Assembly (NCBI RefSeq): GCF_048266365.1
Contig: NZ_JBLWZP010000007.1
Span: forward strand, 156,546-220,545
Length of the DNA: 64,000 bases
Reading direction: 5' to 3'
DNA from: Galbibacter sp048266365
Lineage (GTDB): Bacteria > Bacteroidota > Bacteroidia > Flavobacteriales > Flavobacteriaceae
Shown here: positions 17,542-26,867 of the stretch, piece by piece
How positions within the stretch are numbered: position 1 is the first letter of the stretch
How the letters are laid out: every line of letters begins with the position of its first letter
The notes under the pieces: model-generated
What the model was told of the DNA's origin: nothing
Seen by the model: only the letters and a program-made list of their open reading frames with translations
The model's database searches: none
Program-made: the position numbers and the translations under genes

Positions 17542-17885
17542 GGATACAGTTTGTAGCCTAAAACTTGTCTAACCGAGCTCTCCATATGTCGTAAATTAAT
17601 CATGTGAATGAGTTTTCTAATCTGATGATATTTCTTGTTATAAGTAATGGAGTGAGCCCATAGCCTTAACAAAAACAGAATATTTTCGGGCAAATTACCG
17701 AAATATTGGTAAATTGCTTAAGGAAACAAATAGCCCATAAGGCGTCCTTAATGAACATTTTAAACGTATATGTTGAAGATGTAAATTTCTGAGGACTTAA
17801 TATAACACGGGGGTTTAGTGAAAACATTAGCCTACATTTGATTTTATAAGCTTTAGATACCTATCATGTTTGAAACCGTATAGTG
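17542..17885. other. 344-base non-coding gap
   Basis: No supported gene. A short inverted repeat TTACC-N8-GGTAA (17695-17712) stands in the middle; its meaning is unknown. The right half should hold the promoter of the SGNH lipoprotein gene. Confidence 0.5.
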
Positions 17886-18593
17886 ATGAGAAAAATAGTA
17901 CTTTTTATAGGAGTTGTTACACTTTTTGTTGGATGTAAAGGAATTGCGGTAAGCAGTAGCCAAGGTGTATCCGACTTAGAAAGACAAACCGTAAAATACC
18001 TAGCTTTAGGAGATAGTTATACCCAAGGTGAAAGTGTATGTGAATCCTGTAGTTTTCCTATGCAACTCATGGAGCGTATTGCCAAGGATGCTAAAGTAAA
18101 AGTGATCACTGAGGTCGTGGCTGAAACAGGTTGGACAAGTTCCGATCTCATCAGTGGACTACGTACGAAAAATCTCAGAAACGATTATGATCTTGTAACC
18201 CTACTAATAGGGGTGAATAACCAATATCAACATAAAGATATATCAGCATATGAAATGGATCTATCCAGTCTGTTGCTTAAGGCAGTACAGTACGCTGGTG
18301 GTGATAGGAATAAGGTGATTCTAGTTTCTATACCTGATTATGCCTATACGCCCAAGGGACAAAGTAGTGCAGATCCAGCAAGTATTAGTTCAGCTATAAA
18401 TGAGTACAACGGTATTGCTAAAAAATTAGCTAATGCTAATGGGATAGCCTTTGTCAATATCACCGATATCAGCAGGCAAGGATTAACCAATACAGATCTG
18501 ATTGCTGAGGATCAACTCCACCCTTCGGCTACTGCCTATAGTAGCTTTGTTTCAGAAATTCTGTTTGAAATTAAGATAAAGCAATTGTTTTAA
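17886..18593 (+). CDS. SGNH/GDSL hydrolase-family lipoprotein
   Basis: A 235-residue lipoprotein: hydrophobic N-terminus ending in the lipobox LFVGC (Cys near 19). The SGNH blocks are visible: YLALGDSYTQGE (nucleophile Ser), the oxyanion Gly region WTSSDL, LIGVNNQYQ (block III, GVNN in place of GxND) and DQLHPSATAY (Asp/His). It probably hydrolyses an ester, possibly acetyl groups on carbohydrate, at the cell envelope; the substrate is unknown. The ATG at 17886 is preferred over the GTG one codon before it. It converges on the ferredoxin gene with only four bases between stops. Confidence 0.88.
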   Translation: MRKIVLFIGVVTLFVGCKGIAVSSSQGVSDLERQTVKYLALGDSYTQGESVCESCSFPMQLMERIAKDAKVKVITEVVAETGWTSSDLISGLRTKNLRNDYDLVTLLIGVNNQYQHKDISAYEMDLSSLLLKAVQYAGGDRNKVILVSIPDYAYTPKGQSSADPASISSAINEYNGIAKKLANANGIAFVNITDISRQGLTNTDLIAEDQLHPSATAYSSFVSEILFEIKIKQLF

Positions 18594-18597
18594 ATCG

Positions 18598-18927
18598 CTA
18601 AACTTCTGGAGCTAATTCCACCTCAAGACCATCGATGTCTTCAGTCATTTGGATTTGGCAGCCTAAGCGCGAATTATCCTTAACGTTAAATGCCTCAGCA
18701 AGCATAAGATCCTCATCATAACCCATTTCAGGTAATTGATGATCAGAAGTCACATAGCATTGACAAGAAGCGCACATTGCCATACCTCCGCACACGCCAA
18801 TTGTCCCCTCTGGGGCCAATTCATAGGAGCGTACAACCTCCATTAAATTCATGGCCATATCAGTGGGCGCCTCTACCTGGTGTACTACACCGTCTCTATC
18901 TTTTATCTTTATCGTAATATCAGACAT
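18598..18927 (-). CDS. [2Fe-2S] ferredoxin, adrenodoxin type
   Basis: A 109-residue electron carrier. The cluster ligands follow the vertebrate-type ferredoxin pattern: Cys46, Cys52 and Cys55 in GVCGGMAMCASCQC, and Cys90 in RLGCQIQM. It lies 90 bases after the ferredoxin reductase-like gene on the same strand and is its likely partner; both stand by the iron-sulfur carrier genes Nfu and Mrp. Confidence 0.93.
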   Translation of the reverse strand: MSDITIKIKDRDGVVHQVEAPTDMAMNLMEVVRSYELAPEGTIGVCGGMAMCASCQCYVTSDHQLPEMGYDEDLMLAEAFNVKDNSRLGCQIQMTEDIDGLEVELAPEV

Positions 18928-19017
18928 TCGTTGGAATTTTGAGCGGTAAAATTAATTAAAACTTTTTGTAGTCTACTAATTTACTAGAGAATAATTTTCA
19001 ATCCTATAGGTCGACTT

Positions 19018-20070
19018 TTAATTAATGGATTTTACCACTGCTTTTTCAGCTTCCTTTCTACTTCCATCAAAGCCATCCACGCCACTTACAGTAGTATATT
19101 TTAAGATGTATTTTTTGTCTGGAAATATACGTTGGTAGGCACTCTGACACATCAGTGTTGCCTCGTGGAATCCACATAGAATCAGCTTCAATTTACCAGG
19201 ATAGGTGTTCACATCTCCTATGGCATAGATTCCTGGAATATTAGTTTGATAATCCAAGGCGTTATTTACCTTGATAGCATTCTTTTCAATTTCTAATCCC
19301 CAGTTTGCAATAGGACCAAGCTTTGGAGATAAACCAAATAGAGGGATAAAGTGATCCACTTCCAAGTCGAAGGTTTCATCGCCTTGTTTGATTTGAATGG
19401 CGTCTAGGGAAGTCTCCCCTTTTAATCCGGTTACTTCCGCGGGAGTGATAAGTCTAATTTTACCTAGCTTTTTAAGCTCCTCTACCTTTTCTACGGAATC
19501 CAAAGCTCCTCTAAACTCATTTCTTCGATGAATCAACGAAACTTCTTCAGCGACATCTGTTAGGTAAATGGCCCAGTCCAGCGCAGAATCTCCACCACCG
19601 GCAATGGCTACTTTTTTATCTCTGTACAATTCAGGATCGCGAATAATATATTCAATCCCGTGATCCTCAAAATCTGTTATATTTTCAAGCTGTGGTTTTC
19701 GAGGCTCAAAACTTCCGAGTCCACCTGCAATTGCTACCACAGGAGCTTGGTGTTTTGTACCCTTATTCGTTGTAACGATAAAGCTGTCGTCTTCTTGTTT
19801 TTCGATAGTCTCTGCTCTTTCACCAAGGGTGAAACCCGGTTCAAAAGCCTCTATTTGTTTCATTAGATTGTTGACCAAATCTCCAGCTAAGACCTCCGGA
19901 TAGGCCGGGATATCATAGATAGGTTTTTTTGGGTAAATCTCAACACACTGGCCACCAGGTTGCGGTAAAGCATCGATCAGGTGACATTTTAGTTTTAAAA
20001 GACCAGCCTCAAATACGGCAAATAATCCAGTAGGGCCGGCTCCAATGATAAGTATATCTGTTTTAATCAT
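19018..20070 (-). CDS. ferredoxin-NADP reductase, thioredoxin-reductase-like type
   Basis: A 350-residue FAD/NADPH oxidoreductase. It starts with the FAD-binding GAGPTGLFAVFEAGLL and the GGQCVEIYPKKPIYDIPAYP block, has the NAD(P)-binding VAIAGGGDSALDWAI and ends with the second FAD motif IYAIGDVNTYPGK. The redox-active CxxC of thioredoxin reductases is absent, which identifies the YumC-type ferredoxin-NADP+ reductases. It should pass electrons between NADPH and the [2Fe-2S] ferredoxin encoded next to it. Length normal for the family. Confidence 0.92.
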   Translation of the reverse strand: MIKTDILIIGAGPTGLFAVFEAGLLKLKCHLIDALPQPGGQCVEIYPKKPIYDIPAYPEVLAGDLVNNLMKQIEAFEPGFTLGERAETIEKQEDDSFIVTTNKGTKHQAPVVAIAGGLGSFEPRKPQLENITDFEDHGIEYIIRDPELYRDKKVAIAGGGDSALDWAIYLTDVAEEVSLIHRRNEFRGALDSVEKVEELKKLGKIRLITPAEVTGLKGETSLDAIQIKQGDETFDLEVDHFIPLFGLSPKLGPIANWGLEIEKNAIKVNNALDYQTNIPGIYAIGDVNTYPGKLKLILCGFHEATLMCQSAYQRIFPDKKYILKYTTVSGVDGFDGSRKEAEKAVVKSIN

Positions 20071-20253
20071 GAAAGCAATCTTTGTTCAGGGTTGTAAATC
20101 CTGCGCTATTACACTATTTCTATTTAATTCTAGCTGTAATATGCGATTTCCTGCCCAAAATGAAATTTCTTGGGAATAGAGCGAATCTAAACTTGGAATC
20201 TAGGACAATTCAAATGCATTGAATAACCCCAATTCAATTACAGCTGGTGTGTT

Positions 20254-20493
20254 TTAATCAATATTAATGACCCTTTCTATTTGAGGGGCGTATTTCTTAA
20301 TCGTCATCTCGACACCAGTTTTAAGGGTCATTTGATTGACACTACAGTCAACGCAAGCCCCTTCAAGTTTGACCTTAACAAATTTATTGTCATCAATGGA
20401 CACGAGGCTGATATTCCCTCCATCACTTTCTAAGAAAGGTCTGATTTCTGCCAGTGCCTTTTCCACATTTAATTTGATTTCTTCGGATGTCAT
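20254..20493 (-). CDS. NifU C-terminal domain (Nfu) iron-sulfur carrier
   Basis: A 79-residue protein made of a single Nfu domain with the cluster-binding pair Cys47-x-x-Cys50 in EGACVDCSVNQMTLKTGVE. Two such subunits hold a [4Fe-4S] cluster and hand it to target apoproteins. It follows Mrp after 13 bases and is surely co-transcribed with it. Confidence 0.94.
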   Translation of the reverse strand: MTSEEIKLNVEKALAEIRPFLESDGGNISLVSIDDNKFVKVKLEGACVDCSVNQMTLKTGVEMTIKKYAPQIERVINID

Positions 20494-20506
20494 CTTTTTA
20501 AACTGA

Positions 20507-21634
20507 TTAATTTTTAACGGCCGAACAACCTGCCATGGTTGTTATTTTTATGGCTTCTGTAGCAGGTAGGCTGTCATTTCTTCTTACTACCTCTTGTACT
20601 ATATTTTGAGTCAATACTGTAAACGCATCGTCAAATGGCGTGTCATTTTGTAGTGCTGCAGGTCTCCCTGTATCACCAGCTTCGCGAATACTTTGAACCA
20701 GTGGTATTTCTCCTAAAAACGGTACCTGTAAGTCTGTTGCTAAGTTCTTGGCTCCTTCTTTACCAAAGATGTAATACTTGTTGTCAGGTAATTCGTCTGG
20801 CGTAAAATACGCCATATTCTCTATAATCCCCAATACAGGAACATTAATGCTCTCTTGTTGGAACATGGCCACTCCCTTTTTAGCATCTGCCAAGGCTACA
20901 TGCTGAGGTGTGCTAACAACTACTGCTCCTGTGATAGGCAAGGATTGCATAATGCTCAGGTGAATATCACCTGTTCCGGGAGGTAAATCCAAAACTAGAA
21001 AGTCCAATTCCCCCCAAGCTGCATCAAAGATCATTTGATTTAATGCTTTTGAAGCCATCGGTCCACGCCATATTACAGCCTGATTCGGTTGGGTGAAAAA
21101 CCCGATAGAAAGAATTTTTACGCCGTAATTTTCAACCGGCTTCATTTTGGATCTGCCATCAACATTAACTGCCATTGGTTTTTCGTTCGCCACGTCAAAC
21201 ATTATTGGGGCAGAAGGTCCGTAAATATCAGCATCCAGCAGACCAACTTTAAATCCCATTTTTGCTAAGGTTACAGCTAAGTTAGAAGTAACGGTAGACT
21301 TACCGACTCCTCCTTTTCCGGAAGCAACTGCAATAATGTTTTTGATTCCTGGAATTTCCTTACCTTTAATCTGAGGCTTTTCTTGAACCTCTACCTTAAT
21401 ATTGACTTTTACTTTGGCCTTTTGGTATACTTTATCGTGAATGGTCTTTAAGATTTCAACCTCTGTTTTCTTTTTGGCCTGAAGGCTAGGATTGTTGATG
21501 GTAATATCGACAACCACTTCATCCCCAAAAACCATGACATTGGTTACAGCACCACTTTCAATCATGTTTTTACCTTCTCCCGGGGCGGATATAGTTTCTA
21601 AAGCTTGTAAAACTTCTGTCTTGTTAATTTTCAT
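20507..21634 (-). CDS. mrp: Mrp/NBP35 family iron-sulfur carrier ATPase
   Basis: A 375-residue P-loop protein that loads [4Fe-4S] clusters onto apoproteins. An N-terminal MIP18/DUF59 domain (about 1-90) precedes the deviant Walker A ASGKGGVGKSTV, the LLDADIYGPSAP block and VLDLPPGTGDIHLS. The CxxC seen in NBP35 is not found in the central loop, as is usual in Bacteroidota members. The frame opens at 21652, but the ATG at 21634 (MKINKTEVLQAL) is the better start by homology. It heads the operon with Nfu. The plus-strand CAAAGATA at 21763-21770 reads TATCTTTG on the coding strand and may be its -7 box. Confidence 0.92.
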   Translation of the reverse strand: MKINKTEVLQALETISAPGEGKNMIESGAVTNVMVFGDEVVVDITINNPSLQAKKKTEVEILKTIHDKVYQKAKVKVNIKVEVQEKPQIKGKEIPGIKNIIAVASGKGGVGKSTVTSNLAVTLAKMGFKVGLLDADIYGPSAPIMFDVANEKPMAVNVDGRSKMKPVENYGVKILSIGFFTQPNQAVIWRGPMASKALNQMIFDAAWGELDFLVLDLPPGTGDIHLSIMQSLPITGAVVVSTPQHVALADAKKGVAMFQQESINVPVLGIIENMAYFTPDELPDNKYYIFGKEGAKNLATDLQVPFLGEIPLVQSIREAGDTGRPAALQNDTPFDDAFTVLTQNIVQEVVRRNDSLPATEAIKITTMAGCSAVKN

Positions 21635-22010
21635 GTACTTATAATTCAGCAATTTTTATTCTAAAGCGATGAGTTAAAAGCGAACCTCTATGGAAATTCA
21701 ATTTGGAAATGGTGTATTTTAATGAATATGTAGAATTCCTTTTTTAAACTCATTCTAAATTACAAAGATACACATTAAATATTATTTGGGGAGTAATTGT
21801 AGATTAATTGTACAGGCTTAGAATGAAAGGCAAATTACTGTTTTAGGAGATCAAAATTGATGAAATATTACCTAAAAAATTCTATTTTTTGGAACTGCTT
21901 ATCACTATATAATCGATCACAATAACCAGTAAATCAAAATGGTGTGTTTTTAATGGGTAAATTAGGACAACCTAGCTTGAATACCCCTAGCATGTATTGT
22001 GCTAATCTTT
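21635..22010. other. 376-base non-coding gap
   Basis: Upstream region of mrp and downstream region of the alkyltransferase-like gene. A TAnnTTTG box on the minus strand (21763-21770) is the only signal I see; it would give mrp a leader of more than 100 bases. No gene, RNA fold or repeat is supported in the rest. Confidence 0.5.
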
Positions 22011-22337
22011 TTAAAGTAATTCCTTAGAAGGATCCCAAAGGTAGTTTCCTAGATTTTGGATTTGGTTGTCCTTTACTGGTATGCCTTCGCTTTCCAGAAG
22101 TTGTTGCATTAGGTTGGTGCCCTGAAAATGATGTTTTCCGGTCAGTATTCCTTTTTGGTTTACTACGCGATGTGCCGGAACATCCTCCTTAACGCTACTT
22201 CCATTTAGCGCCCATCCTACCATGCGCGCACTTTTCGCAGTGCCTAAATATTTTGCAATTGCACCATAGGTAGTCACCCGACCATAAGGGATGCTTCTTG
22301 CTACTTCATAAACGCGTTGAAAAAAGTTTTGTTCCAT
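22011..22337 (-). CDS. alkyltransferase-like protein (MGMT fold without the acceptor Cys)
   Basis: A 108-residue protein with only the DNA-binding domain of O6-alkylguanine-DNA alkyltransferase: IPYGRVTTYGAIAKYLG, the Arg-finger helix ARMVGWALNGS, and the active-site segment VPAHRVV. The acceptor cysteine of PCHR is replaced by Ala55, so it cannot accept an alkyl group; such ATL proteins bind alkylated bases and flag them for nucleotide excision repair. It is the last gene of the TrmB-LysE run on this strand. Confidence 0.9.
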   Translation of the reverse strand: MEQNFFQRVYEVARSIPYGRVTTYGAIAKYLGTAKSARMVGWALNGSSVKEDVPAHRVVNQKGILTGKHHFQGTNLMQQLLESEGIPVKDNQIQNLGNYLWDPSKELL

Positions 22338-22377
22338 ATGCTGGTGAAATTACAAAGTTCCTTTGGGATTTTGAAAC

Positions 22378-23028
22378 TTAATATGTGATATAAAACAGAC
22401 GAATTAAAGTGATAATCAATAACAAGCCCATCAAACCGCTTAAGATATAATCAGAATACCTGGAAAAATTATTGGTCTTACTCTCGAGTTTGTCAAAATA
22501 AAACACATACATATAAAGCATGGCGAAGGTGCCTACACCGGATGCTATCACAAACACTAAGATGTCCCACAGCTGAAATTTAATCCAGCCTGATACGTTC
22601 CAAGCAGCGTTCATCCCACAGAAGTAGGCGATTGGGAGTACATTTAAAGCTGCGATAAGCATGCCTTTAAAAAAGGTGCGAACTCTATTGCTTTCAATAG
22701 TCATCTCTCTAACCTTATGCTTGTGTTTATGCTTGTTCTTTTTGGCAAGTATGAAGAAGTATATCGCGAAAAATGCAAAAACCACCAAGGCAATTTTTAG
22801 GAGTAAATCTATTACAAAGGGATTTTTATAGAGATATTTTGAGATGAGAACCCCTAAATATGCCTGTAAGGATACCACTATAGAGGCGCCTATCGCAAAT
22901 ACAATACCATTGGTTTTACCTTTCTTTGCGCTGGTCTTTGCAGCCGTGATATTGACTAGTCCTGGAAAGACAATTGCCATTGAGGAAGCTGAAAAAGTAG
23001 CGAAGAAGAGTATAATTAAATGCGACAT
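22378..23028 (-). CDS. LysE/RhtB family transporter
   Basis: A 216-residue membrane protein with about six hydrophobic segments. The first, with SSMAIVFPGLVNITAAKTS, carries the conserved Pro-Gly of the LysE superfamily, exporters of amino acids and related small molecules. A His/Lys-rich cytosolic loop (KKNKHKHKHKV, about 95-105) follows the third segment and is a possible metal-binding stretch. Its start overlaps the end of trmB by 13 bases, so both are translated from one message. Substrate unknown. Confidence 0.82.
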   Translation of the reverse strand: MSHLIILFFATFSASSMAIVFPGLVNITAAKTSAKKGKTNGIVFAIGASIVVSLQAYLGVLISKYLYKNPFVIDLLLKIALVVFAFFAIYFFILAKKNKHKHKHKVREMTIESNRVRTFFKGMLIAALNVLPIAYFCGMNAAWNVSGWIKFQLWDILVFVIASGVGTFAMLYMYVFYFDKLESKTNNFSRYSDYILSGLMGLLLIITLIRLFYITY

Positions 23029-23702
23029 TCTTTCGGTTTAAACTTTAGGTATGTAATCGGCTTATGTTGTTCAAGATACTGTTTTTCGTAGAATGTTTGT
23101 ATAGAAGTGGCTTCTTTTGGGCTTCCTTCGTTGCGATAAATGTGGTGATTAGCATAGCAAATCTCCCAATTGAGTCCATGTAATAAGCCAAGGGTATAAC
23201 CGTGCATAAACTCACTATCCGTCTTAAGATGGATAAAACCATCGTCGTGTAGTATTTTTTTATATCGGTTTAAAAACTCCAGGTTGGTAAGTCTGTGTTT
23301 GGTGCGTTTAAACTTGATTTGTGGATCAGGGAAGGTAATCCAGATTTCAAGAATCTCTTCGGCTCCAAAAAGATATTCTACAAGTTCTATTTGCGATCTG
23401 ATAAAGGCGACATTGTTCAGGTTTTCTTCTACGGCGGTTTTAGCACCCCTCCAAAATCGTGCACCTTTGATATCTACGCCGATGTAGTTTATGTTTGGAT
23501 TATTTTTAGCCAGAGCTACGGTGTATTCACCTTTCCCACAACCCAGCTCCAAAATAATCGGGTTGTCATTGTGAAAGAAGTTTTTATTCCAATGTCCTTT
23601 TAATGCAAAATCCCCATTGACCAAATCCTCTCGACTGGGTTGGATAACGTTAGAAAATGTTTCATTTTCTCTAAATCGCTTTAACTTGTTTTTACTTCCC
23701 AC
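23016..23702 (-). CDS. trmB: tRNA (guanine-N7-)-methyltransferase
   Basis: Uses S-adenosylmethionine to methylate G46 of tRNAs. The 228-residue protein carries the SAM motif ILELGCGKGEYTVALA, then NYIGVDIKGARFWRGA, and the TrmB signature ITFPDPQIKFKRTKHRL with the conserved Asp/Pro and basic residues; TDSEFMHGYTLGLL is the C-terminal block. Normal length. First gene of a run with LysE and the alkyltransferase-like gene. Confidence 0.95.
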   Translation of the reverse strand: MGSKNKLKRFRENETFSNVIQPSREDLVNGDFALKGHWNKNFFHNDNPIILELGCGKGEYTVALAKNNPNINYIGVDIKGARFWRGAKTAVEENLNNVAFIRSQIELVEYLFGAEEILEIWITFPDPQIKFKRTKHRLTNLEFLNRYKKILHDDGFIHLKTDSEFMHGYTLGLLHGLNWEICYANHHIYRNEGSPKEATSIQTFYEKQYLEQHKPITYLKFKPKECRI

Positions 23703-23772
23703 TACAATTATTTAATTATTTGGCAAAATTAAGGAAATCTTTCACAGTGAAAAATTTTGTTCTTTTGAAGTT

Positions 23773-24834
23773 ATGGATAATAGAAAACGAATTCTAGTTG
23801 CACCCTTAAATTGGGGCTTAGGCCATGCCACACGATGCATACCCATTATAAGGGGGCTTTTGGATCATGGTTTAGAGCCTATCATTGCTTCCGACGGCGA
23901 TGCTCTTGCCTTGTTGAAAAAGGAATTTCCTCAGCTGCGCTTTGTTGAATTTCCATCCTACAAAATTCAATATGCAGAAAAAGCAAGGTATTTTAAGCTA
24001 AAGATGCTGTGGGATACGCCTAAAATATTAAAAGCCATAACTGCAGAGAACCGTCAAACCAAAAAATTAGTAGAAAGCTTGGGTATCTGTGGTATTATAT
24101 CTGATAATCGTTTGGGTGTGTCATGCAAAAAGGTGCCTTCTGTATTTATCACCCATCAATTAAATGTGCTTACCGGTACGACCACTTGGTTTAGTTCTAA
24201 AGTCCATCAAAAAGTCATCAAAAAGTTTGATGAGTGTTGGGTGCCGGATGTAAAAGGAAATCCAAACTTAAGTGGCCGATTAGGGCATTTAGCTAAGGAA
24301 GATCTTAAAGTAAAATACATTGGAGCCTTGAGTCGATTAAATACATTGGATCACGAAAAAATATATGATTTAATGGTATTGATCTCTGGTCCAGAACCCC
24401 AAAGATCTATGCTGGAGTCTAAATTATTGGAACAGCTCACTAGCTACACCGGTGAGGTCATTTTCATCAAGGGCAAGATAGAAGCCGAGCAAGAAATCAC
24501 ACAAAAAAACAATATCCTCGTTTATAATTATATGAACACTATGCAGCTTGAAAAGGCCTTTAATCAAAGTAAACTGGTACTGTCACGCTCTGGATATACA
24601 ACAGTCTTAGACTTGGCAAAACTGGGTAAGCGCGCTTTTTTTATACCAACTCCCGGACAGTATGAGCAAGAATATCTAGCGGAGCGATTGGAACAAGAAA
24701 ACCTGGTGCCTTATTGTAAACAAGAGCAGTTCGAACTTAAAATGTTGGAACGTGTCTCAGACTTTAAAGGCCTAAGTGCCGTAGATTCTGAATTAGACCT
24801 TAGTACTTTCTTTGGTCTTTTCCAGGGTAAATGA
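23773..24834 (+). CDS. glycosyltransferase of the MurG-like fold
   Basis: A 353-residue GT-B protein. The start RILVAPLNWGLGHATRCIPI has the glycine-rich N-terminal loop, and SRSGYTTVLDLAKLGKRAFFIPTPGQYEQEYLA is the C-terminal nucleotide-sugar block (split SRSGYTTVLDLAKL and FIPTPGQYEQEYLA) found in UDP-GlcNAc transferases. The acceptor is unknown; a cytosolic or membrane-bound role in envelope glycan or glycolipid synthesis is inferred. Its 3' end overlaps the convergent phoR-like gene by 42 bases. Confidence 0.82.
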   Translation: MDNRKRILVAPLNWGLGHATRCIPIIRGLLDHGLEPIIASDGDALALLKKEFPQLRFVEFPSYKIQYAEKARYFKLKMLWDTPKILKAITAENRQTKKLVESLGICGIISDNRLGVSCKKVPSVFITHQLNVLTGTTTWFSSKVHQKVIKKFDECWVPDVKGNPNLSGRLGHLAKEDLKVKYIGALSRLNTLDHEKIYDLMVLISGPEPQRSMLESKLLEQLTSYTGEVIFIKGKIEAEQEITQKNNILVYNYMNTMQLEKAFNQSKLVLSRSGYTTVLDLAKLGKRAFFIPTPGQYEQEYLAERLEQENLVPYCKQEQFELKMLERVSDFKGLSAVDSELDLSTFFGLFQGK

Positions 24835-25848
24835 AAACTCTGAACCAACACCAAACACACTTTCCACATAGATCTTCTCCTTATGCGCCTCTATAATGTG
24901 TTTTACAATGGCCAGACCAAGACCTGAGCCTCCTTCTTTTCGGCTCCCGCTTTTATCTACTCGGTAAAAGCGTTCAAATAACCTCGGAATGTATTGATTT
25001 TCTATTCCCTCTCCATTGTCTGTAACACGAACAATGATTTTATTCTTGACCAGATCCTCTATACTAACCTCCGTTGTACTTGATTCTTTGGAGTACTTTA
25101 TAGAGTTTACCACAAGATTAGATACGACCTGTTGTATGCGTTCCCGGTCCGCATAAACCATTATAGGATTCTTGTATACGGTATCAAAAGTCAGCGTGAT
25201 GTCTTTTTTATGTGCCTTCATCTCCATCATGTCAAAGACACCCTGTATCAACTCAATAATATCAAAGTTTTCCAACTCCAAATTTAAATCCCCTGCTTCT
25301 AGGCGCGTAATCATATCCAGATCTCTCACTATATATATGAGCCGTTCAACACCTTTACTCGCCCTAGTTAAATATTTTTTTCGAATATGTTTATCCTCCA
25401 TGGCGCCGTCCAAAAGGGTTAGAATGTAGCCCTGTACGGTAAAGAGCGGCGTTTTGAGTTCATGGGATATATTTCCTAAAAACTCCTTGCGATACCCTTC
25501 ACGAATCTTAAGGGTTTCAATTTCAACCTTTTTATTGTTAGCGAATTTCTCGATCTCCTCTGTCAGGGTCTGCATATTCGTAGTCACCGGTTGATCCTGG
25601 AATGAAGTAGATTCTAATAAAGACACATCGTCGTAAATCTTTTTAACTCCTCGGTATATAAAGCGCTCCACTCTGTATTGGAGTACAATAAAAGAGAGGA
25701 TGAATAGACAGACCACAATTGTGAAAATTAACCAAAACCCGTTTAAATTCAGGTAGTGTAAAAGCAGTAACATGCATAAAACACAAAATGAAATAATGCC
25801 TGAGGAACGCAGTGCAAAGCGGTATGACTTTTTTAATTTGGTTTTCAA
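24793..25848 (-). CDS. phoR: PhoR-like sensor histidine kinase
   Basis: A 351-residue kinase with two adjacent membrane segments (about 17-33 and 37-57) and almost no periplasmic part, then a short linker, the dimerisation/phosphoacceptor helix FLGNISHELKTPL (His129) and the ATPase domain with NLVVNSIKYS (N box), VTDNGEGI (G1) and GSGLGLAIVKHI (G2). The architecture matches PhoR, which senses phosphate through its transporter rather than directly. It follows the response regulator after 75 bases. Assignment as PhoR rests on architecture and neighbours. Confidence 0.82.
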   Translation of the reverse strand: MKTKLKKSYRFALRSSGIISFCVLCMLLLLHYLNLNGFWLIFTIVVCLFILSFIVLQYRVERFIYRGVKKIYDDVSLLESTSFQDQPVTTNMQTLTEEIEKFANNKKVEIETLKIREGYRKEFLGNISHELKTPLFTVQGYILTLLDGAMEDKHIRKKYLTRASKGVERLIYIVRDLDMITRLEAGDLNLELENFDIIELIQGVFDMMEMKAHKKDITLTFDTVYKNPIMVYADRERIQQVVSNLVVNSIKYSKESSTTEVSIEDLVKNKIIVRVTDNGEGIENQYIPRLFERFYRVDKSGSRKEGGSGLGLAIVKHIIEAHKEKIYVESVFGVGSEFSFTLEKTKESTKV

Positions 25849-25923
25849 AGATGCTGTTTAAGCTTTTTATTTAATGTTATTTCAGAGCCAACTCTATATT
25901 TTGTTCGTCGTATATATCGCTGG

Positions 25924-26610
25924 CTATAAGACAAACTTATAACCCACTCCTTTGACGGTTTTAAAATGGTCATCTCCGATCTTTTCTCTTAATTTTCTGA
26001 TATGTACATCGATGGTTCTCCCTCCAACAATCACTTCATTTCCCCATACCTTATCTAATATTTCGTCCCTTTTAAAAACTTTTCCGGGACGACTAGCTAA
26101 TAAGGAAAGCAATTCAAACTCCTTTCGCGGAAGTATTAATTCTTTACCGGACTGTACGATTTTGTACTCGTCTCTATTGATGGTAATGTTTCCAACGTGT
26201 ACTATGCTTTCTGCTGGGCCTTCCTCATCTTTAAGTCGTCGAAGCAGGGCTTTGACCTTGCTGATGAGTAATTTCGGTTTAATCGGCTTGGTGATGTAAT
26301 CATCTGCACCTGCATCAAACCCAGCTACTTGAGAATAATCTTCTCCTCTGGCTGTTAAAAAGGTAATAATGGTGTCTTTTAATTCTGGCGATTTGCGAAT
26401 ATGTTCACAAGTTTCAATACCATCCATCTCAGGCATCATAACATCTAGAATAATTAGATGTGGTCTTTCCTTTTTTGCTTTAGCGATGGCTTCATTTCCA
26501 TTTTTCGCAGTGGTCACATTGTATCCTTCTGAGGATAAGTTGTACCCAACGATTTCCAGAATATCCGGCTCATCATCTACTAAGAGGATCTTAATTTCTC
26601 TTTTTTTCAT
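25924..26610 (-). CDS. phoB: PhoB-like response regulator, OmpR family
   Basis: A 228-residue regulator: receiver domain (1-122) with acidic pair Asp12-Asp13, phospho-acceptor Asp56 (IILDVMMPEMDG), Thr86 and Lys108; winged-helix DNA-binding domain (about 135-228) with RTIDVHIRKLREKIG and the final VKGVGYKFVL. Partner of the kinase encoded just downstream. It stands divergent from the TonB receptor gene, whose promoter region it may control. Phosphate as signal is inferred from similarity in layout to PhoB/PhoR. Confidence 0.85.
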   Translation of the reverse strand: MKKREIKILLVDDEPDILEIVGYNLSSEGYNVTTAKNGNEAIAKAKKERPHLIILDVMMPEMDGIETCEHIRKSPELKDTIITFLTARGEDYSQVAGFDAGADDYITKPIKPKLLISKVKALLRRLKDEEGPAESIVHVGNITINRDEYKIVQSGKELILPRKEFELLSLLASRPGKVFKRDEILDKVWGNEVIVGGRTIDVHIRKLREKIGDDHFKTVKGVGYKFVL

Positions 26611-26778
26611 TGCAATATTATTATTTGATTAAAACAGTAATATACAGTTTATAGCTGCTATCTAACCCAAAGATTTTAAAACATTTAAAAAACTATGACT
26701 TCGATTATTACAGCCCAAAAGTAAAGATAATATTAAATAATTAAAGCACTTAACATTCATTTAATATGATAACCAAAT

Positions 26779-26817
26779 GGTAACATAACGCTTGTTGATC
26801 TTTAACTCGAAGGTAAC
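26779..26817. promoter_or_regulatory. paired GGTAAC repeats upstream of the TonB receptor
   Basis: GGTAAC occurs at 26779-26784 and again at 26812-26817, 33 bases apart (about three helical turns), in the 257-base gap between the response regulator and the receptor. They could be binding sites of that regulator; the flanks are not otherwise alike, so this is tentative. Confidence 0.25.
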
Positions 26818-26867
26818 TTTAAAGTTGGATAACCCTCGTTTATTTGCAACGGAATTAAAATTAAAAA

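Noticed and set aside
17695..17712. TTACC-N8-GGTAA as a terminator
   Set aside because: Only five-base arms, no T-run, and more than 150 bases past the nearest stop codon.
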